Assembly (NCBI GenBank): GCA_037783545.1 | Contig: JBBELK010000678.1 | Span: 62,001-126,000, forward strand | Reading direction: 5' to 3' | Source of the DNA: Henricia sp. BOLD:AAB3569 | Taxonomy: Eukaryota > Echinodermata > Asteroidea > Spinulosida > Echinasteridae | DNA: 64,000 nucleotides | Part shown: piece after piece, positions 20,660 to 34,600 of the stretch | Position numbering within the stretch: position 1 is the stretch's first letter | Layout: every line of letters starts with the position of its first letter | Program-made: the position numbers and the translations under genes | Notes under the pieces: generated by a model | The model's input: the letters and a program-made list of their open reading frames with translations, nothing else | Told to the model about the DNA's origin: nothing | Databases searched by the model: none

Positions 20660-23600
20660 AAAAAACTGGGTTGAGGCTTCCTGACTGCTCTCGCGCAAAC
20701 CGTGGCTGTCTGTACACACCTCTTTGGGGTACTCCTGAGTTGTGCGCATGCTCAGTCATTCGGACTGTCGTTAACGCACCGCAGTTTGGCTCGGCAATTT
20801 GGTCAAAGTGTGGTCCAAACGTCGGCAAATTTGGAGGTCGAAAAATGTTCCGACGAACTTCAAATTTTGCATGCCCTAAACTCTCTATATTGCGCACTTG
20901 TCATAAAAAATTGACAGACTTTCGCCGGGAAATGGAAGAGAAATTTCAAAGTTTAGAAAAAACTGGGTTGAGGCTTCCTGACTGCTCTCGCGCAAACCGT
21001 GGCTGTCTGTACACACCTCTTTGGGGTACTCCTGAGTTGTGCGCATGCTCAGTCATTCGGACTGTCGTTAACGCACCGCAGTTTGGCTCGGCAATTTGGT
21101 CAAAGTGTGGTCCAAACGTCGGCAAATTTGGAGGTCGAAAAATGTTCCGACGAACTTCAAATTTTGCATGCCCTAAACTCTCTATATTGCGCACTTGTCA
21201 TAAAAAATTGACAGACTTTCGCCGGGAAATGGAAGAGAAATTTCAAAGTTTAGAAAAAACTGGGTTGAGGCTTCCTGACTGCTCTCGCGCAAACCGTGGC
21301 TGTCTGTACACACCTCTTTGGGGTACTCCTGAGTTGTGCGCATGCTTAGTCATTCGGACTGTCGTTAACGCACCGCAGTTTGGCTCGGCAATTTGGTCAA
21401 AGTGTGGTCCAAACGTCGGCAAATTTGGAGGTCGAAAAATGTTCCGACGAACTTCAAATTTTGCATGCCCTAAACTCTCTATATTGCGCACTTGTCATAA
21501 AAAATTGACAGACTTTCGCCGGGAAATGGCTGAGAAATTTCAAAGTTTAGAAAAAACTGGGTTGAGGCTTTCTGACTGCTCTCGCGCAAACCGTGGCTGT
21601 CTGTACACACCTCTTTGGGGTACTCCTGAGTTGTGCGCATGCTCAGTCATTCGGACTGTCGTTAACGCACCGCAGTTTGGCTCGGCAATTTGGTCAAAGT
21701 GTGGTCCAAACGTCGGCAAATTTGGAGGTCGAAAAATGTTCCAACGAACTTCAAATTTTGCATGCCCTAAACTCTCTATATTGCGCACTTGTCATAAAAA
21801 ATTGACAGACTTTCGCCGGGAAATGGCAGAGAAATTTCAAAGTTTAGAAAAAACTGGGTTGAGGCTTCCTGACTGCTCTCGCGCAAACCGTGGCTGTCTG
21901 TACACACCTCTTTGGGGTACTCCTGAGTTGTGCGCATGCTCAGTCATTCGGACTGTCGTTAACGCACCGCAGTTTGGCTCGGCAATTTGGTCAAAGTGTG
22001 GTCCAAACGTCGGCAAATTTGGAGGTCGAAAAATGTTCCGACGAACTTCAAATTTTGCATGCCCTAAACTCTCTATATTGCGCACTTGTCATAAAAAATT
22101 GACAGACTTTCGCCGGGAAATGGAAGAGAAATTTCAAAGTTTAGAAAAAACTGGGTTGAGGCTTCCTGACTGCTCTCGCGCAAACCGTGGCTGTCTGTAC
22201 ACACCTCTTTGGGGTACTCCTGAGTTTGTGCGCATGCTCAGTCATTCGGACTGTCGTTAACGCACCGCAGTTTGGCTCGGCAATTTGGTCAAAGTGTGGT
22301 CCAAACGTCGGCAAATTTGGAGGTCGAAAAATGTTCCGACGAACTTCAAATTTTGCATGCCCTAAACTCTCTATATTGCGCACTTGTCATAAAAAATTGA
22401 CAGACTTTCGCCGGGAAATGGAAGAGATATTTCAAAGTTTAGAAAAAACTGGGTTGAGGCTTCCTGACTGCTCTCGCGCAAACCGTGGCTGTCTGTACAC
22501 ACCTCTTTGGGGTACTCCTGAGTTGTGCGCATGCTCAGTCATTCGGACTGTCGTTAACGCACCGCAGTTTGGCTCGGCAATTTGGTCAAAGTGTGGTCCA
22601 AACGTCGGCAAATTTGGAGGTCGAAAAATGTTCCGACGAACTTCAAATTTTGCATGCCCTAAACTCTCTATATTGCGCACTTGTCATAAAAAATTGACAG
22701 ACTTTCGCCGGGAAATGGAAGAGAAATTTCAAAGTTTAGAAAAAACTGGGTTGAGGCTTCCTGACTGCTCTCGCGCAAACCGTGGCTGTCTGTACACACC
22801 TCTTTGGGGTACTCCTGAGTTGTGCGCATGCTTAGTCATTCGGACTGTCGTTAACGCACCGCAGTTTGGCTCGGCAATTTGGTCAAAGTGTGGTCCAAAC
22901 GTCGGCAAATTTGGAGGTCGAAAAATGTTCCGACGAACTTCAAATTTTGCATGCCCTAAACTCTCTATATTGCGCACTTGTCATAAAAAATTGACAGACT
23001 TTCGCCGGGAAATGGCTGAGAAATTTCAAAGTTTAGAAAAAACTGGGTTGAGGCTTTCTGACTGCTCTCGCGCAAACCGTGGCTGTCTGTACACACCTCT
23101 TTGGGGTACTCCTGAGTTGTGCGCATGCTCAGTCATTCGGACTGTCGTTAACGCACCGCAGTTTGGCTCGGCAATTTGGTCAAAGTGTGGTCCAAACGTC
23201 GGCAAATTTGGAGGTCGAAAAATGTTCCGACGAACTTCAAATTTTGCATGCCCTAAACTCTCTATATTGCGCACTTGTCATAAAAAATTGACAGACTTTC
23301 GCCGGGAAATGGCAGAGAAATTTCAAAGTTTAGAAAAAACTGGGTTGAGGCTTCCTGACTGCTCTCGCGCAAACCGTGGCTGTCTGTACACACCTCTTTG
23401 GGGTACTCCTGAGTTGTGCGCATGCTCAGTCATTCGGACTGTCGTTAACGCACCGCAGTTTGGCTCGGCAATTTGGTCAAAGTGTGGTCCAAACGTCGGC
23501 AAATTTGGAGGTCGAAAAATGTTCCGACGAACTTCAAATTTTGCATGCCCTAAACTCTCTATATTGCGCACTTGTCATAAAAAATTGACAGACTTTCGCC

Positions 23601-24501
23601 GGGAAATGGCAGAGAAATTTCAAAGTTTAGAAAAAATGGGTTGAGGCTTCCTGACTGCTCTCGCGCAAACCGTGGCTGTCTGTACACACCTCTTTGGGGT
23701 ACTCCTGAGTTGTGCGCATGCTCAGTCATTCGGACTGTCGTTAACGCACCGCAGTTTGGCTCGGCAATTTGGTCAAAGTGTGGTCCAAACGTCGGCAAAT
23801 TTGGAGGTCGAAAAATGTTCCGACGAACTTCAAATTTTGCATGCCCTAAACTCTCTATATTGCGCACTTGTCATAAAAAATTGACAGACTTTCGCCGGGA
23901 AATGGCAGAGAAATTTCAAAGTTTAGAAAAAACTGGGTTGAGGCTTCCTGACTGCTCTCGCGCAAACCGTGGCTGTCTGTACACACCTCTTTGGGGTACT
24001 CCTGAGTTGTGCGCATGCTCAGTCATTCGGACTGTCGTTAACGCACCGCAGTTTGGCTCGGCAATTTGGTCAAAGTGTGGTCCAAACGTCGGCAAATTTG
24101 GAGGTCGAAAAATGTTCCGACGAACTTCAAATTTTGCATGCCCTAAACTCTCTATATTGCGCACTTGTCATAAAAAATTGACAGACTTTCGCCGGGAAAT
24201 GGAAGAGAAATTTCAAAGTTTAGAAAAAACTGGGTTGAGGCTTCCTGACTGCTCTCGCGCAAACCGTGGCTGTCTGTACACACCTCTTTGGGGTACTCCT
24301 GAGTTGTGCGCATGCTCAGTCATTCGGACTGTCGTTAACGCACCGCAGTTTGGCTCGGCAATTTGGTCAAAGTGTGGTCCAAACGTCGGCAAATTTGGAG
24401 GTCGAAAAATGTTCCGACGAACTTCAAATTTTGCATGCCCTAAACTCTCTATATTGCGCACTTGTCATAAAAAATTGACAGACTTTCGCCGGGAAATGGA
24501 A
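18563..24501 (+). repeat. Satellite segment of 20 monomers with recurring EE / L / LS order
   Basis: An L-type monomer (GCTTAG) followed by an LS-type monomer (CTTTCT) occurs at 19454-20047, 21235-21828 and 22721-23314. The spacing is not constant (six, then five monomers), so the HOR has been reshuffled. Private changes include AGTAAAAACT at 19767, GTTTCGAAA near 20062, ACCATGG near 20404 and CCAACGA in the 21532 monomer. There are also three single-base length changes: AAATGCAGAG near 20635 lacks a G, GAGTTTGTG near 22223 gains a T, and GAAAAAATGGG near 23631 lacks a C. Confidence 0.9.
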
Positions 24502-27500
24502 GAGATATTTCAAAGTTTAGAAAAAACTGGGTTGAGGCTTCCTGACTGCTCTCGCGCAAACCGTGGCTGTCTGTACACACCTCTTTGGGGTACTCCTGAG
24601 TTGTGCGCATGCTCAGTCATTCGGACTGTCGTTAACGCACCGCAGTTTGGCTCGGCAATTTGGTCAAAGTGTGGTCCAAACGTCGGCAAATTTGGAGGTC
24701 GAAAAATGTTCCGACGAACTTCAAATTTTGCATGCCCTAAACTCTCTATATTGCGCACTTGTCATAAAAAATTGACAGACTTTCGCCGGGAAATGGAAGA
24801 GAAATTTCAAAGTTAAAAAAAACTGGGTTGAGGCTTCCTGACTGCTCTCGCGCAAACCGTGGCTGTCTGTACACACCTCTTTGGGGTACTCCTGAGTTGT
24901 GCGCATGCTTAGTCATTCGGACTGTCGTTAACGCACCGCAGTTTGGCTCGGCAATTTGGTCAAAGTGTGGTCCAAACGTCGGCAAATTTGGAGGTCGAAA
25001 AATGTTCCGACGAACTTCAAATTTTGCATGCCCTAAACTCTCTATATTGCGCACTTGTCATAAAAAATTGACAGACTTTCGCCGGGAAATGGCTGAGAAA
25101 TTTCAAAGTTTAGAAAAAACTGGGTTGAGGCTTTCTGACTGCTCTCGCGCAAACCGTGGCTGTCTGTACACACCTCTTTGGGGTACTCCTGAGTTGTGCG
25201 CATGCTCAGTCATTCGGACTGTCGTTAACGCACCGCAGTTTGGCTCGGCAATTTGGTCAAAGTGTGGTCCAAACGTCGGCAAATTTGGAGGTCGAAAAAT
25301 GTTCCGACGAACTTCAAATTTTGCATGCCCTAAACTCTCTATATTGCGCACTTGTCATAACAAATTGACAGACTTTCGCCGGGAAATGGCAGAGAAATTT
25401 CAAAGTTTAGAAAAAACTGGGTTGAGGCTTCCTGACTGCTCTCGCGCAAACCGTGGCTGTCTGTACACACCTCTTTGGGGTACTCCTGAGTTGTGCGCAT
25501 GCTCAGTCATTCGGACTGTCGTTAACGCACCGCAGTTTGGCTCGGCAATTTGGTCAAAGTGTGGTCCAAACGTCGGCAAATTTGGAGGTCGAAAAATGTT
25601 CCGACGAACTTCAAATTTTGCATGCCCTAAACTCTCTATATTGCGCACTTGTCATAAAAAATTGACAGACTTTCGCCGGGAAATGGCAGAGATATTTCAA
25701 AGTTTAGAAAAAACTGGGTTGAGGCTTCCTGACTGCTCTCGCGCAAACCATGGCTGTCTGTACACACCTCTTTGCGGTACTCCTGAGTTGTGCGCATGCT
25801 CAGTCATTCGGACTGTCGTTAACGCACCGCAGTTTGGCTCGGCAATTTGGTCAAAGTGTGGTCCAAACGTCGGCAAATTTGGAGGTCGAAAAATGTTCCG
25901 ACGAACTTCAAATTTTGCATGCCCTAAACTCTCTATATTGCGCACTTGTCATAAAAAATTGACAGACTTTCGCCGGGAAATGGCAGAGAAATTTCAAAGT
26001 TTAGAAAAAACTGGGTTGAGGCTTCCTGACTGCTCTCGCGCAAACCGTGGCTGTCTGTACACACCTCTTTGGGGTACTCCTGAGTTGTGCGCATGCTCAG
26101 TCATTCGGACTGTCGTTAACGCACCGCAGTTTGGCTCGGCAATTTGGTCAAAGTGTGGTCCAAACGTCGGCAAATTTGGAGGTCGAAAAATGTTCCGACG
26201 AACTTCAAATTTTGCATGCCCTAAACTCTCTATATTGCGCACTTGTCATAAAAAATTGACAGACTTTCGCCGGGAAATGGCAGAGAAATTTCAAAGTTTA
26301 GAAAAAACTGGGTTGAGGCTTCCTGACTGCTCTCGCGCAAACCGTGGCTGTCTGTACACACCTCTTTGGGGTACTCCTGAGTTGTGCGCATGCTCAGTCA
26401 TTCGGACTGTCGTTAACGCACCGCAGTTTGGCTCGGCAATTTGGTCAAAGTGTGGTCCAAACGTCGGCAAATTTGGAGGTCGAAAAATGTTCCGACGAAC
26501 TTCAAATTTTGCATGCCCTAAACTCTCTATATTGCGCACTTGTCATAAAAAATTGACAGACTTTCGCCGGGAAATGGCAGAGAAATTTCAAAGTTTAGAA
26601 AAAATGGGTTGAGGCTTCCTGACTGCTCTCGCGCAAACCGTGGCTGTCTGTACACACCTCTTTGGGGTACTCCTGAGTTGTGCGCATGCTCAGTCATTCG
26701 GACTGTCGTTAACGCACCGCAGTTTGGCTCGGCAATTTGGTCAAAGTGTGGTCCAAACGTCGGCAAATTTGGAGGTCGAAAAATGTTCCGACGAACTTCA
26801 AATTTTGCATGCCCTAAACTCTCTATATTGCGCACTTGTCATAAAAAATTGACAGACTTTCGCCGGGAAATGGAAGAGAAATTTCAAAGTTTAGAAAAAA
26901 CTGGGTTGAGGCTTCCTGACTGCTCTCGCGCAAACCGTGGCTGTCTGTACACACCTCTTTGGGGTACTCCTGAGTTGTGCGCATGCTCAGTCATTCGGAC
27001 TGTCGTTAACGCACCGCAGTTTGGCTCGGCAATTTGGTCAAAGTGTGGTCCAAACGTCGGCAAATTTGGAGGTCGAAAAATGTTCCGACGAACTTCAAAT
27101 TTTGCATGCCCTAAACTCTCTATATTGCGCACTTGTCATAAAAAATTGACAGACTTTCGCCGGGAAATGGAAGAGAAATTTCAAAGTTTAGAAAAAACTG
27201 GGTTGAGGCTTCCTGACTGCTCTCGCGCAAACCGTGGCTGTCTGTACACACCTCTTTGGGGTACTCCTGAGTTGTGCGCATGCTTAGTCATTCGGACTGT
27301 CGTTAACGCACCGCAGTTTGGCTCGGCAATTTGGTCAAAGTGTGGTCCAAACGTCGGCAAATTTGGAGGTCGAAAAATGTTCCGACGAACTTCAAATTTT
27401 GCATGCCCTAAACTCTCTATATTGCGCACTTGTCATAAAAAATTGACAGACTTTCGCCGGGAAATGGCTGAGAAATTTCAAAGTTTAGAAAAAACTGGGT

Positions 27501-28362
27501 TGAGGCTTCCTGACTGCTCTCGCGCAAACCGTGGCTGTCTGTACACACCTCTTTGGGGTACTCCTGAGTTGTGCGCATGCTCAGTCATTCGGACTGTCGT
27601 TAACGCACCGCAGTTTGGCTCGGCAATTTGGTCAAAGTGTGGTCCAAACGTCGGCAAATTTGGAGGTCGAAAAATGTTCCGACGAACTTCAAATTTTGCA
27701 TGCCCTAAACTCTCTATATTGCGCACTTGTCATAAAAAATTGACAGACTTTCGCCGGGAAATGGCAGAGAAATTTCAAAGTTTAGAAAAAAACTGGGTTG
27801 AGGCTTCCTGACTGCTCTCGCGCAAACCGTGGCTGTCTGTACACACCTCTTTGGGGTACTCCTAAGTTGTGCGCATGCTCAGTCATTCGGACTGTCGTTA
27901 ACGCACCGCAGTTTGGCTCGGCAATTTGGTCAAAGTGTGGTCCAAACGTCGGCAAATTTGGAGGTCGAAAAATGTTCCGACGAACTTCAAATTTTGCATG
28001 CCCTAAACTCTCTATATTGCGCACTTGTCATACAAAATTGACAGACTTTCGCCGGGAAATGGCAGAGAAATTTCAAAGTTTAGAAAAAAACTGGGTTGAG
28101 GCTTCCTGACTGCTCTCGCGCAAACCGTGGCTGTCTGTACACACCTCTTTGGGGTACTCCTGAGTTGTGCGCATGCTCAGTCATTCGGACTGTCGTTAAC
28201 GCACCGCAGTTTGGCTCGGCAATTTGGTCAAAGTGTGGTCCAAACGTCGGCAAATTTGGAGGTCGAAAAATGTTCCGACGAACTTCAAATTTTGCATGCC
28301 CTAAACTCTCTATATTGCGCACTTGTCATAAAAAATTGACAGACTTTCGCCGGGAAATGGAA
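24502..28362 (+). repeat. 13-monomer higher-order repeat, copy A
   Basis: Thirteen monomers spanning 3861 bp (exactly 13 x 297). Tags in order: I plus EE (24502); AAGTTAAAAAAAA with C113T (24799); LS with CATAACAAA (25095); plain; I with ACCATGG and TTTGCGG (25689); two plain monomers; GAAAAAATGGG (26580); EE; EE with L; plain; CCTAAG with CATACAAAA (27767); extra A (28065). The rare AGTTAAAAA variant at 24811 recurs at 28672, one period later. Confidence 0.94.
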
Positions 28363-31300
28363 GAGATATTTCAAAGTTTAGAAAAAACTGGGTTGAGGCT
28401 TCCTGACTGCTCTCGCGCAAACCGTGGCTGTCTGTACACACCTCTTTGGGGTACTCCTGAGTTGTGCGCATGCTCAGTCATTCGGACTGTCGTTAACGCA
28501 CCGCAGTTTGGCTCGGCAATTTGGTCAAAGTGTGGTCCAAACGTCGGCAAATTTGGAGGTCGAAAAATGTTCCGACGAACTTCAAATTTTGCATGCCCTA
28601 AACTCTCTATATTGCGCACTTGTCATAAAAAATTGACAGACTTTCGCCGGGAAATGGAAGAGAAATTTCAAAGTTAAAAAAAACTGGGTTGAGGCTTCCT
28701 GACTGCTCTCGCGCAAACCGTGGCTGTCTGTACACACCTCTTTGGGGTACTCCTGAGTTGTGCGCATGCTTAGTCATTCGGACTGTCGTTAACGCACCGC
28801 AGTTTGGCTCGGCAATTTGGTCAAAGTGTGGTCCAAACGTCGGCAAATTTGGAGGTCGAAAAATGTTCCGACGAACTTCAAATTTTGCATGCCCTAAACT
28901 CTCTATATTGCGCACTTGTCATAAAAAATTGACAGACTTTCGCCGGGAAATGGCTGAGAAATTTCAAAGTTTAGAAAAAACTGGGTTGAGGCTTTCTGAC
29001 TGCTCTCGCGCAAACCGTGGCTGTCTGTACACACCTCTTTGGGGTACTCCTGAGTTGTGCGCATGCTCAGTCATTCGGACTGTCGTTAACGCACCGCAGT
29101 TTGGCTCGGCAATTTGGTCAAAGTGTGGTCCAAACGTCGGCAAATTTGGAGGTCGAAAAATGTTCCGACGAACTTCAAATTTTGCATGCCCTAAACTCTC
29201 TATATTGCGCACTTGTCATAACAAATTGACAGACTTTCGCCGGGAAATGGCAGAGAAATTTCAAAGTTTAGAAAAAACTGGGTTGAGGCTTCCTGACTGC
29301 TCTCGCGCAAACCGTGGCTGTCTGTACACACCTCTTTGGGGTACTCCTGAGTTGTGCGCATGCTCAGTCATTCGGACTGTCGTTAACGCACCGCAGTTTG
29401 GCTCGGCAATTTGGTCAAAGTGTGGTCCAAACGTCGGCAAATTTGGAGGTCGAAAAATGTTCCGACGAACTTCAAATTTTGCATGCCCTAAACTCTCTAT
29501 ATTGCGCACTTGTCATAAAAAATTGACAGACTTTCGCCGGGAAATGGCAGAGATATTTCAAAGTTTAGAAAAAACTGGGTTGAGGCTTCCTGACTGCTCT
29601 CGCGCAAACCATGGCTGTCTGTACACACCTCTTTGCGGTACTCATGAGTTGTGCGCATGCTCAGTCATTCGGACTGTCGTTAACGCACCGCAGTTTGGCT
29701 CGGCAATTTGGTCAAAGTGTGGTCCAAACGTCGGCAAATTTGGAGGTCGAAAAATGTTCCGACGAACTTCAAATTTTGCATGCCCTAAACTCTCTATATT
29801 GCGCACTTGTCATAAAAAATTGACAGACTTTCGCCGGGAAATGGCAGAGAAATTTCAAAGTTTAGAAAAAACTGGGTTGAGGCTTCCTGACTGCTCTCGC
29901 GCAAACCGTGGCTGTCTGTACACACCTCTTTGGGGTACTCCTGAGTTGTGCGCATGCTCAGTCATTCGGACTATCGTTAACGCACCGCAGTTTGGCTCGG
30001 CAATTTGGTCAAAGTGTGGTCCAAACGTCGGCAAATTTGGAGGTCGAAAAATGTTCCGACGAACTTCAAATTTTGCATGCCCTAAACTCTCTATATTGCG
30101 CACTTGTCATAAAAAATTGACAGACTTTCGCCGGGAAATGGAAGAGAAATTTCAAAGTTTAGAAAAAACTGGGTTGAGGCTTCCTGACTGCTCTCGCGCA
30201 AACCGTGGCTGTCTGTACACACCTCTTTGGGGTACTCCTGAGTTGTGCGCATGCTCAGTCATTCGGACTGTCGTTAACGCACCGCAGTTTGGCTCGGCAA
30301 TTTGGTCAAAGTGTGGTCCAAACGTCGGCAAATTTGGAGGTCGAAAAATGTTCCGACGAACTTCAAATTTTGCATGCCCTAAACTCTCTATATTGCGCAC
30401 TTGTCATAAAAAATTGACAGACTTTCGCCGGGAAATGGAAGAGAAATTTCAAAGTTTAGAAAAAACTGGGTTGAGGCTTCCTGACTGCTCTCGCGCAAAC
30501 CGTGGCTGTCTGTACACACCTCTTTGGGGTACTCCTGAGTTGTGCGCATGCTTAGTCATTCGGACTGTCGTTAACGCACCGCAGTTTGGCTCGGCAATTT
30601 GGTCAAAGTGTGGTCCAAACGTCGGCAAATTTGGAGGTCGAAAAATGTTCCGACGAACTTCAAATTTTGCATGCCCTAAACTCTCTATATTGCGCACTTG
30701 TCATAAAAAATTGACAGACTTTCGCCGGGAAATGGCTGAGAAATTTCAAAGTTTAGAAAAAACTGGGTTGAGGCTTCCTGACTGCTCTCGCGCAAACCGT
30801 GGCTGTCTGTACACACCTCTTTGGGGTACTCCTGAGTTGTGCGCATGCTCAGTCATTCGGACTGTCGTTAACGCACCGCAGTTTGGCTCGGCAATTTGGT
30901 CAAAGTGTGGTCCAAACGTCGGCAAATTTGGAGGTCGAAAAATGTTCCGACGAACTTCAAATTTTGCATGCCCTAAACTCTCTATATTGCGCACTTGTCA
31001 TAAAAAATTGACAGACTTTCGCCGGGAAATGGCAGAGAAATTTCAAAGTTTAGAAAAAAACTGGGTTGAGGCTTCCTGACTGCTCTCGCGCAAACCGTGG
31101 CTGTCTGTACACACCTCTTTGGGGTACTCCTAAGTTGTGCGCATGCTCAGTCATTCGGACTGTCGTTAACGCACCGCAGTTTGGCTCGGCAATTTGGTCA
31201 AAGTGTGGTCCAAACGTCGGCAAATTTGGAGGTCGAAAAATGTTCCGACGAACTTCAAATTTTGCATGCCCTAAACTCTCTATATTGCGCACTTGTCATA

Positions 31301-31630
31301 CAAAATTGACAGACTTTCGCCGGGAAATGGCAGAGAAATTTCAAAGTTTAGAAAAAAACTGGGTTGAGGCTTCCTGACTGCTCTCGCGCAAACCGTGGCT
31401 GTCTGTACACACCTCTTTGGGGTACTCCTGAGTTGTGCGCATGCTCAGTCATTCGGACTGTCGTTAACGCACCGCAGTTTGGCTCGGCAATTTGGTCAAA
31501 GTGTGGTCCAAACGTCGGCAAATTTGGAGGTCGAAAAATGTTCCGACGAACTTCAAATTTTGCATGCCCTAAACTCTCTATATTGCGCACTTGTCATAAA
31601 AAATTGACAGACTTTCGCCGGGAAATGGAA
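28363..31630 (+). repeat. 13-monomer higher-order repeat, copy B, two monomers shorter
   Basis: Copy B follows copy A at offset 3861 from 28363 until about 29850. It then follows at offset 3267-3268 to its end, so 593-594 bp (two monomers) is missing relative to copy A. Shared rare tags are AGTTAAAAA, CATAACAAA, ACCATGG plus TTTGCGG, CCTAAG and CATACAAAA. Private changes in copy B are CTCATGAG near 29641 and GGACTATCG near 29968. The missing block corresponds to two of the monomers from about 25986 to 26580 in copy A. Deletion in B and insertion in A cannot be told apart here. Confidence 0.92.
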
Positions 31631-34600
31631 GAGAAATTTCAAAGTTTAGAAAAAACTGGGTTGAGGCTTCCTGACTGCTCTCGCGCAAACCGTGGCTGTC
31701 TGTACACACCTCTTTGGGGTACTCCTGAGTTGTGCGCATGCTCAGTCATTCGGACTGTCGTTAACGCACCGCAGTTTGGCTCGGCAATTTGGTCAAAGTG
31801 TGGTCCAAACGTCGGCAAATTTGGAGGTCGAAAAATGTTCCGACGAACTTCAAATTGTGCATGCCCTAAACTCTCTATATTGCGCACTTGTCATAAAAAA
31901 TTGACAGACTTTCGCCGGGAAATGGCAGAGAAATTTCAAAGTTTAGAAAAAACTGGGTTGAGGCTTCCTGACTGCTCTCGCGCAAACCGTGGCTGTCTGT
32001 ACACACCTCTTTGGGGTACTCCTGAGTTGTGCGCATGCTCAGTCATTCGGACTGTCGTTAACGCACCGCAGTTTGGCTCGGCAATTTGGTCAAAGTGTGG
32101 TCCAAACGTCGGCAAATTTGGAGGTCGAAAAATGTTCCGACGAACTTCAAATTTTGCATGCCCTAAACTCTCTATATTGCGCACTTGTCATAAAAAATTG
32201 ACAGACTTTCGCCGGGAAATGGCAGAGATATTTCAAAGTTTAGAAAAAACTGGGTTGAGGCTTCCTGACTGCTCTCGCGCAAACCATGGCTGTCTGTACA
32301 CACCTCTTTGCGGTACTCCTGAGTTGTGCGCATGCTCAGTCATTCGGACTGTCGTTAACGCACCGCAGTTTGGCTCGGCAATTTGGTCAAAGTGTGGTCC
32401 AAACGTCGGCAAATTTGGAGGTCGAAAAATGTTCCGACGAACTTCAAATTTTGCATGCCCTAAACTCTCTATATTGCGCACTTGTCATAAAAAATTGACA
32501 GACTTTCGCCGGGAAATGGAAGAGAAATTTCAAAGTTTAGAAAAAACTGGGTTGAGGCTTCCTGACTGCTCTCGCGCAAACCGTGGCTGTCTGTACACAC
32601 CTCTTTGGGGTACTCCTGAGTTGTGCGCATGCTCAGTCATTCGGACTGTCGTTAACGCACCGCAGTTTGGCTCGGCAATTTGGTCAAAGTGTGGTCCAAA
32701 CGTCGGCAAATTTGGAGGTCGAAAAATGTTCCGACGAACTTCAAATTGTGCATGCCCTAAACTCTCTATATTGCGCACTTGTCATAAAAAATTGACAGAC
32801 TTTCGCCGGGAAATGGCAGAGAAATTTCAAAGTTTAGAAAAAACTGGGTTGAGGCTTCCTGACTGCTCTCGCGCAAACCGTGGCTGTCTGTACACACCTC
32901 TTTGGGGTACTCCTGAGTTGTGCGCATGCTCAGTCATTCGGACTGTCGTTAACGCACCGCAGTTTGGCTCGGCAATTTGGTCAAAGTGTGGTCCAAACGT
33001 CGGCAAATTTGGAGGTCGAAAAATGTTCCGACGAACTTCAAATTTTGCATGCCCTAAACTCTCTATATTGCGCACTTGTCATAAAAAAATTGACAGACTT
33101 TCGCCGGGAAATGGCAGAGAAATTTCAAAGTTTAGAAAAAACTGGGTTGAGGCTTCCTGACTGCTCTCGCGCAAACCGTGGCTGTCTGTACACACCTCTT
33201 TGGGGTACTCCTGAGTTGTGCGCATGCTCAGTCATTCGGACTGTCGTTAACGTACCGCAGTTTGGCTCGGCAATTTGGTCAAAGTGTGGTCCAAACGTCG
33301 GCAAATTTGGAGGTCGAAAAATGTTCCGACGAACTTCAAATTTTGCATGCCCTAAACTCTCTATATTGCGCACTTGTCATAAAAAAATTGACAGACTTTC
33401 GCCGGGAAATGGCAGAGAAATTTCAAAGTTTAGAAAAAACTGGGTTGAGGCTTCCTGACTGCTCTCGCGCAAACCGTGGCTGTCTGTACACACCTCTTTG
33501 GGGTACTCCTGAGTTGTGCGCATGCTCAGTCATTCGGACTGTCGTTAACGTACCGCAGTTTGGCTCGGCAATTTGGTCAAAGTGTGGTCCAAACGTCGGC
33601 AAATTTGGAGGTCGAAAAATGTTCCGACGAACTTCAAATTTTGCATGCCCTAAACTCTCTATATTGCGCACTTGTCATAAAAAATTGACAGACTTTCGCC
33701 GGGAAATGGCAGAGAAATTTCAAAGTTTAGAAAAAACTGGGTTGAGGCTTCCTGACTGCTCTCGCGCAAACCGTGGCTGTCTGTACACACCTCTTTGGGG
33801 TACTCCTGAGTTGTGCGCATGCTCAGTAATTCGGACTGTCGTTAACGCACCGCAGTTTGACTCGGCAATTTGGTCAAAGTGTGGTCCAAACGTCGGCAAT
33901 TTTGGAGGTCGAAAAATGTTCCGACGAACTTCAAATTTTGCATGCCCTAAACTCTCTATATTGCGCACTTGTCATAAAAAATTGACAGACTTTCGCCGGG
34001 AAATGGCACAGAAATTTCAAAGTTTAGAAAAAACTGGGTTGAGGCTTCCTGACTGCTCTCGCGCAAACCGTGGCTGTCTGTACAGACCTATTTGGGGTAC
34101 TCCTGAGTTGTGCGCATGCTCAGTCATTCGGACTGTCGTTAACGCACCGCAGTTTGGCTCGGCAATTTGGTCAAAGTGTGGTCCAAACGTCGGCAAATTT
34201 GGAGGTCGAAAAATGTTCCGACGAACTTCAAATTTTGCATGCCCTAAACTCTCTATATTGCGCACTTGTCATAAAAAATTGACAGACTTTCGCCGGGAAA
34301 TGGCTGAGAAATTTCAAAGTTTAGAAAAAACTGGGTTGAGGCTTCCTGACTGCTCTCGCGCAAACCGTGGCTGTCTGTACACACCTCTTTGGGGTACTCC
34401 TGAGTTGTGCGCATGCTCAGTCATTCGGACTGTCGTTAACGCACCGCAGTTTGGCTCGGCAATTTGGTCAAAGTGTGGTCCAAACGTCGGCAAATTTGGA
34501 GGTCGAAAAATGTTCCGACGAACTTCAAATTTTGCATGCCCTAAACTCTCTATATTGCGCACTTGTCATAAAAAATTGACAGACTTTCGCCGGGAAATGG

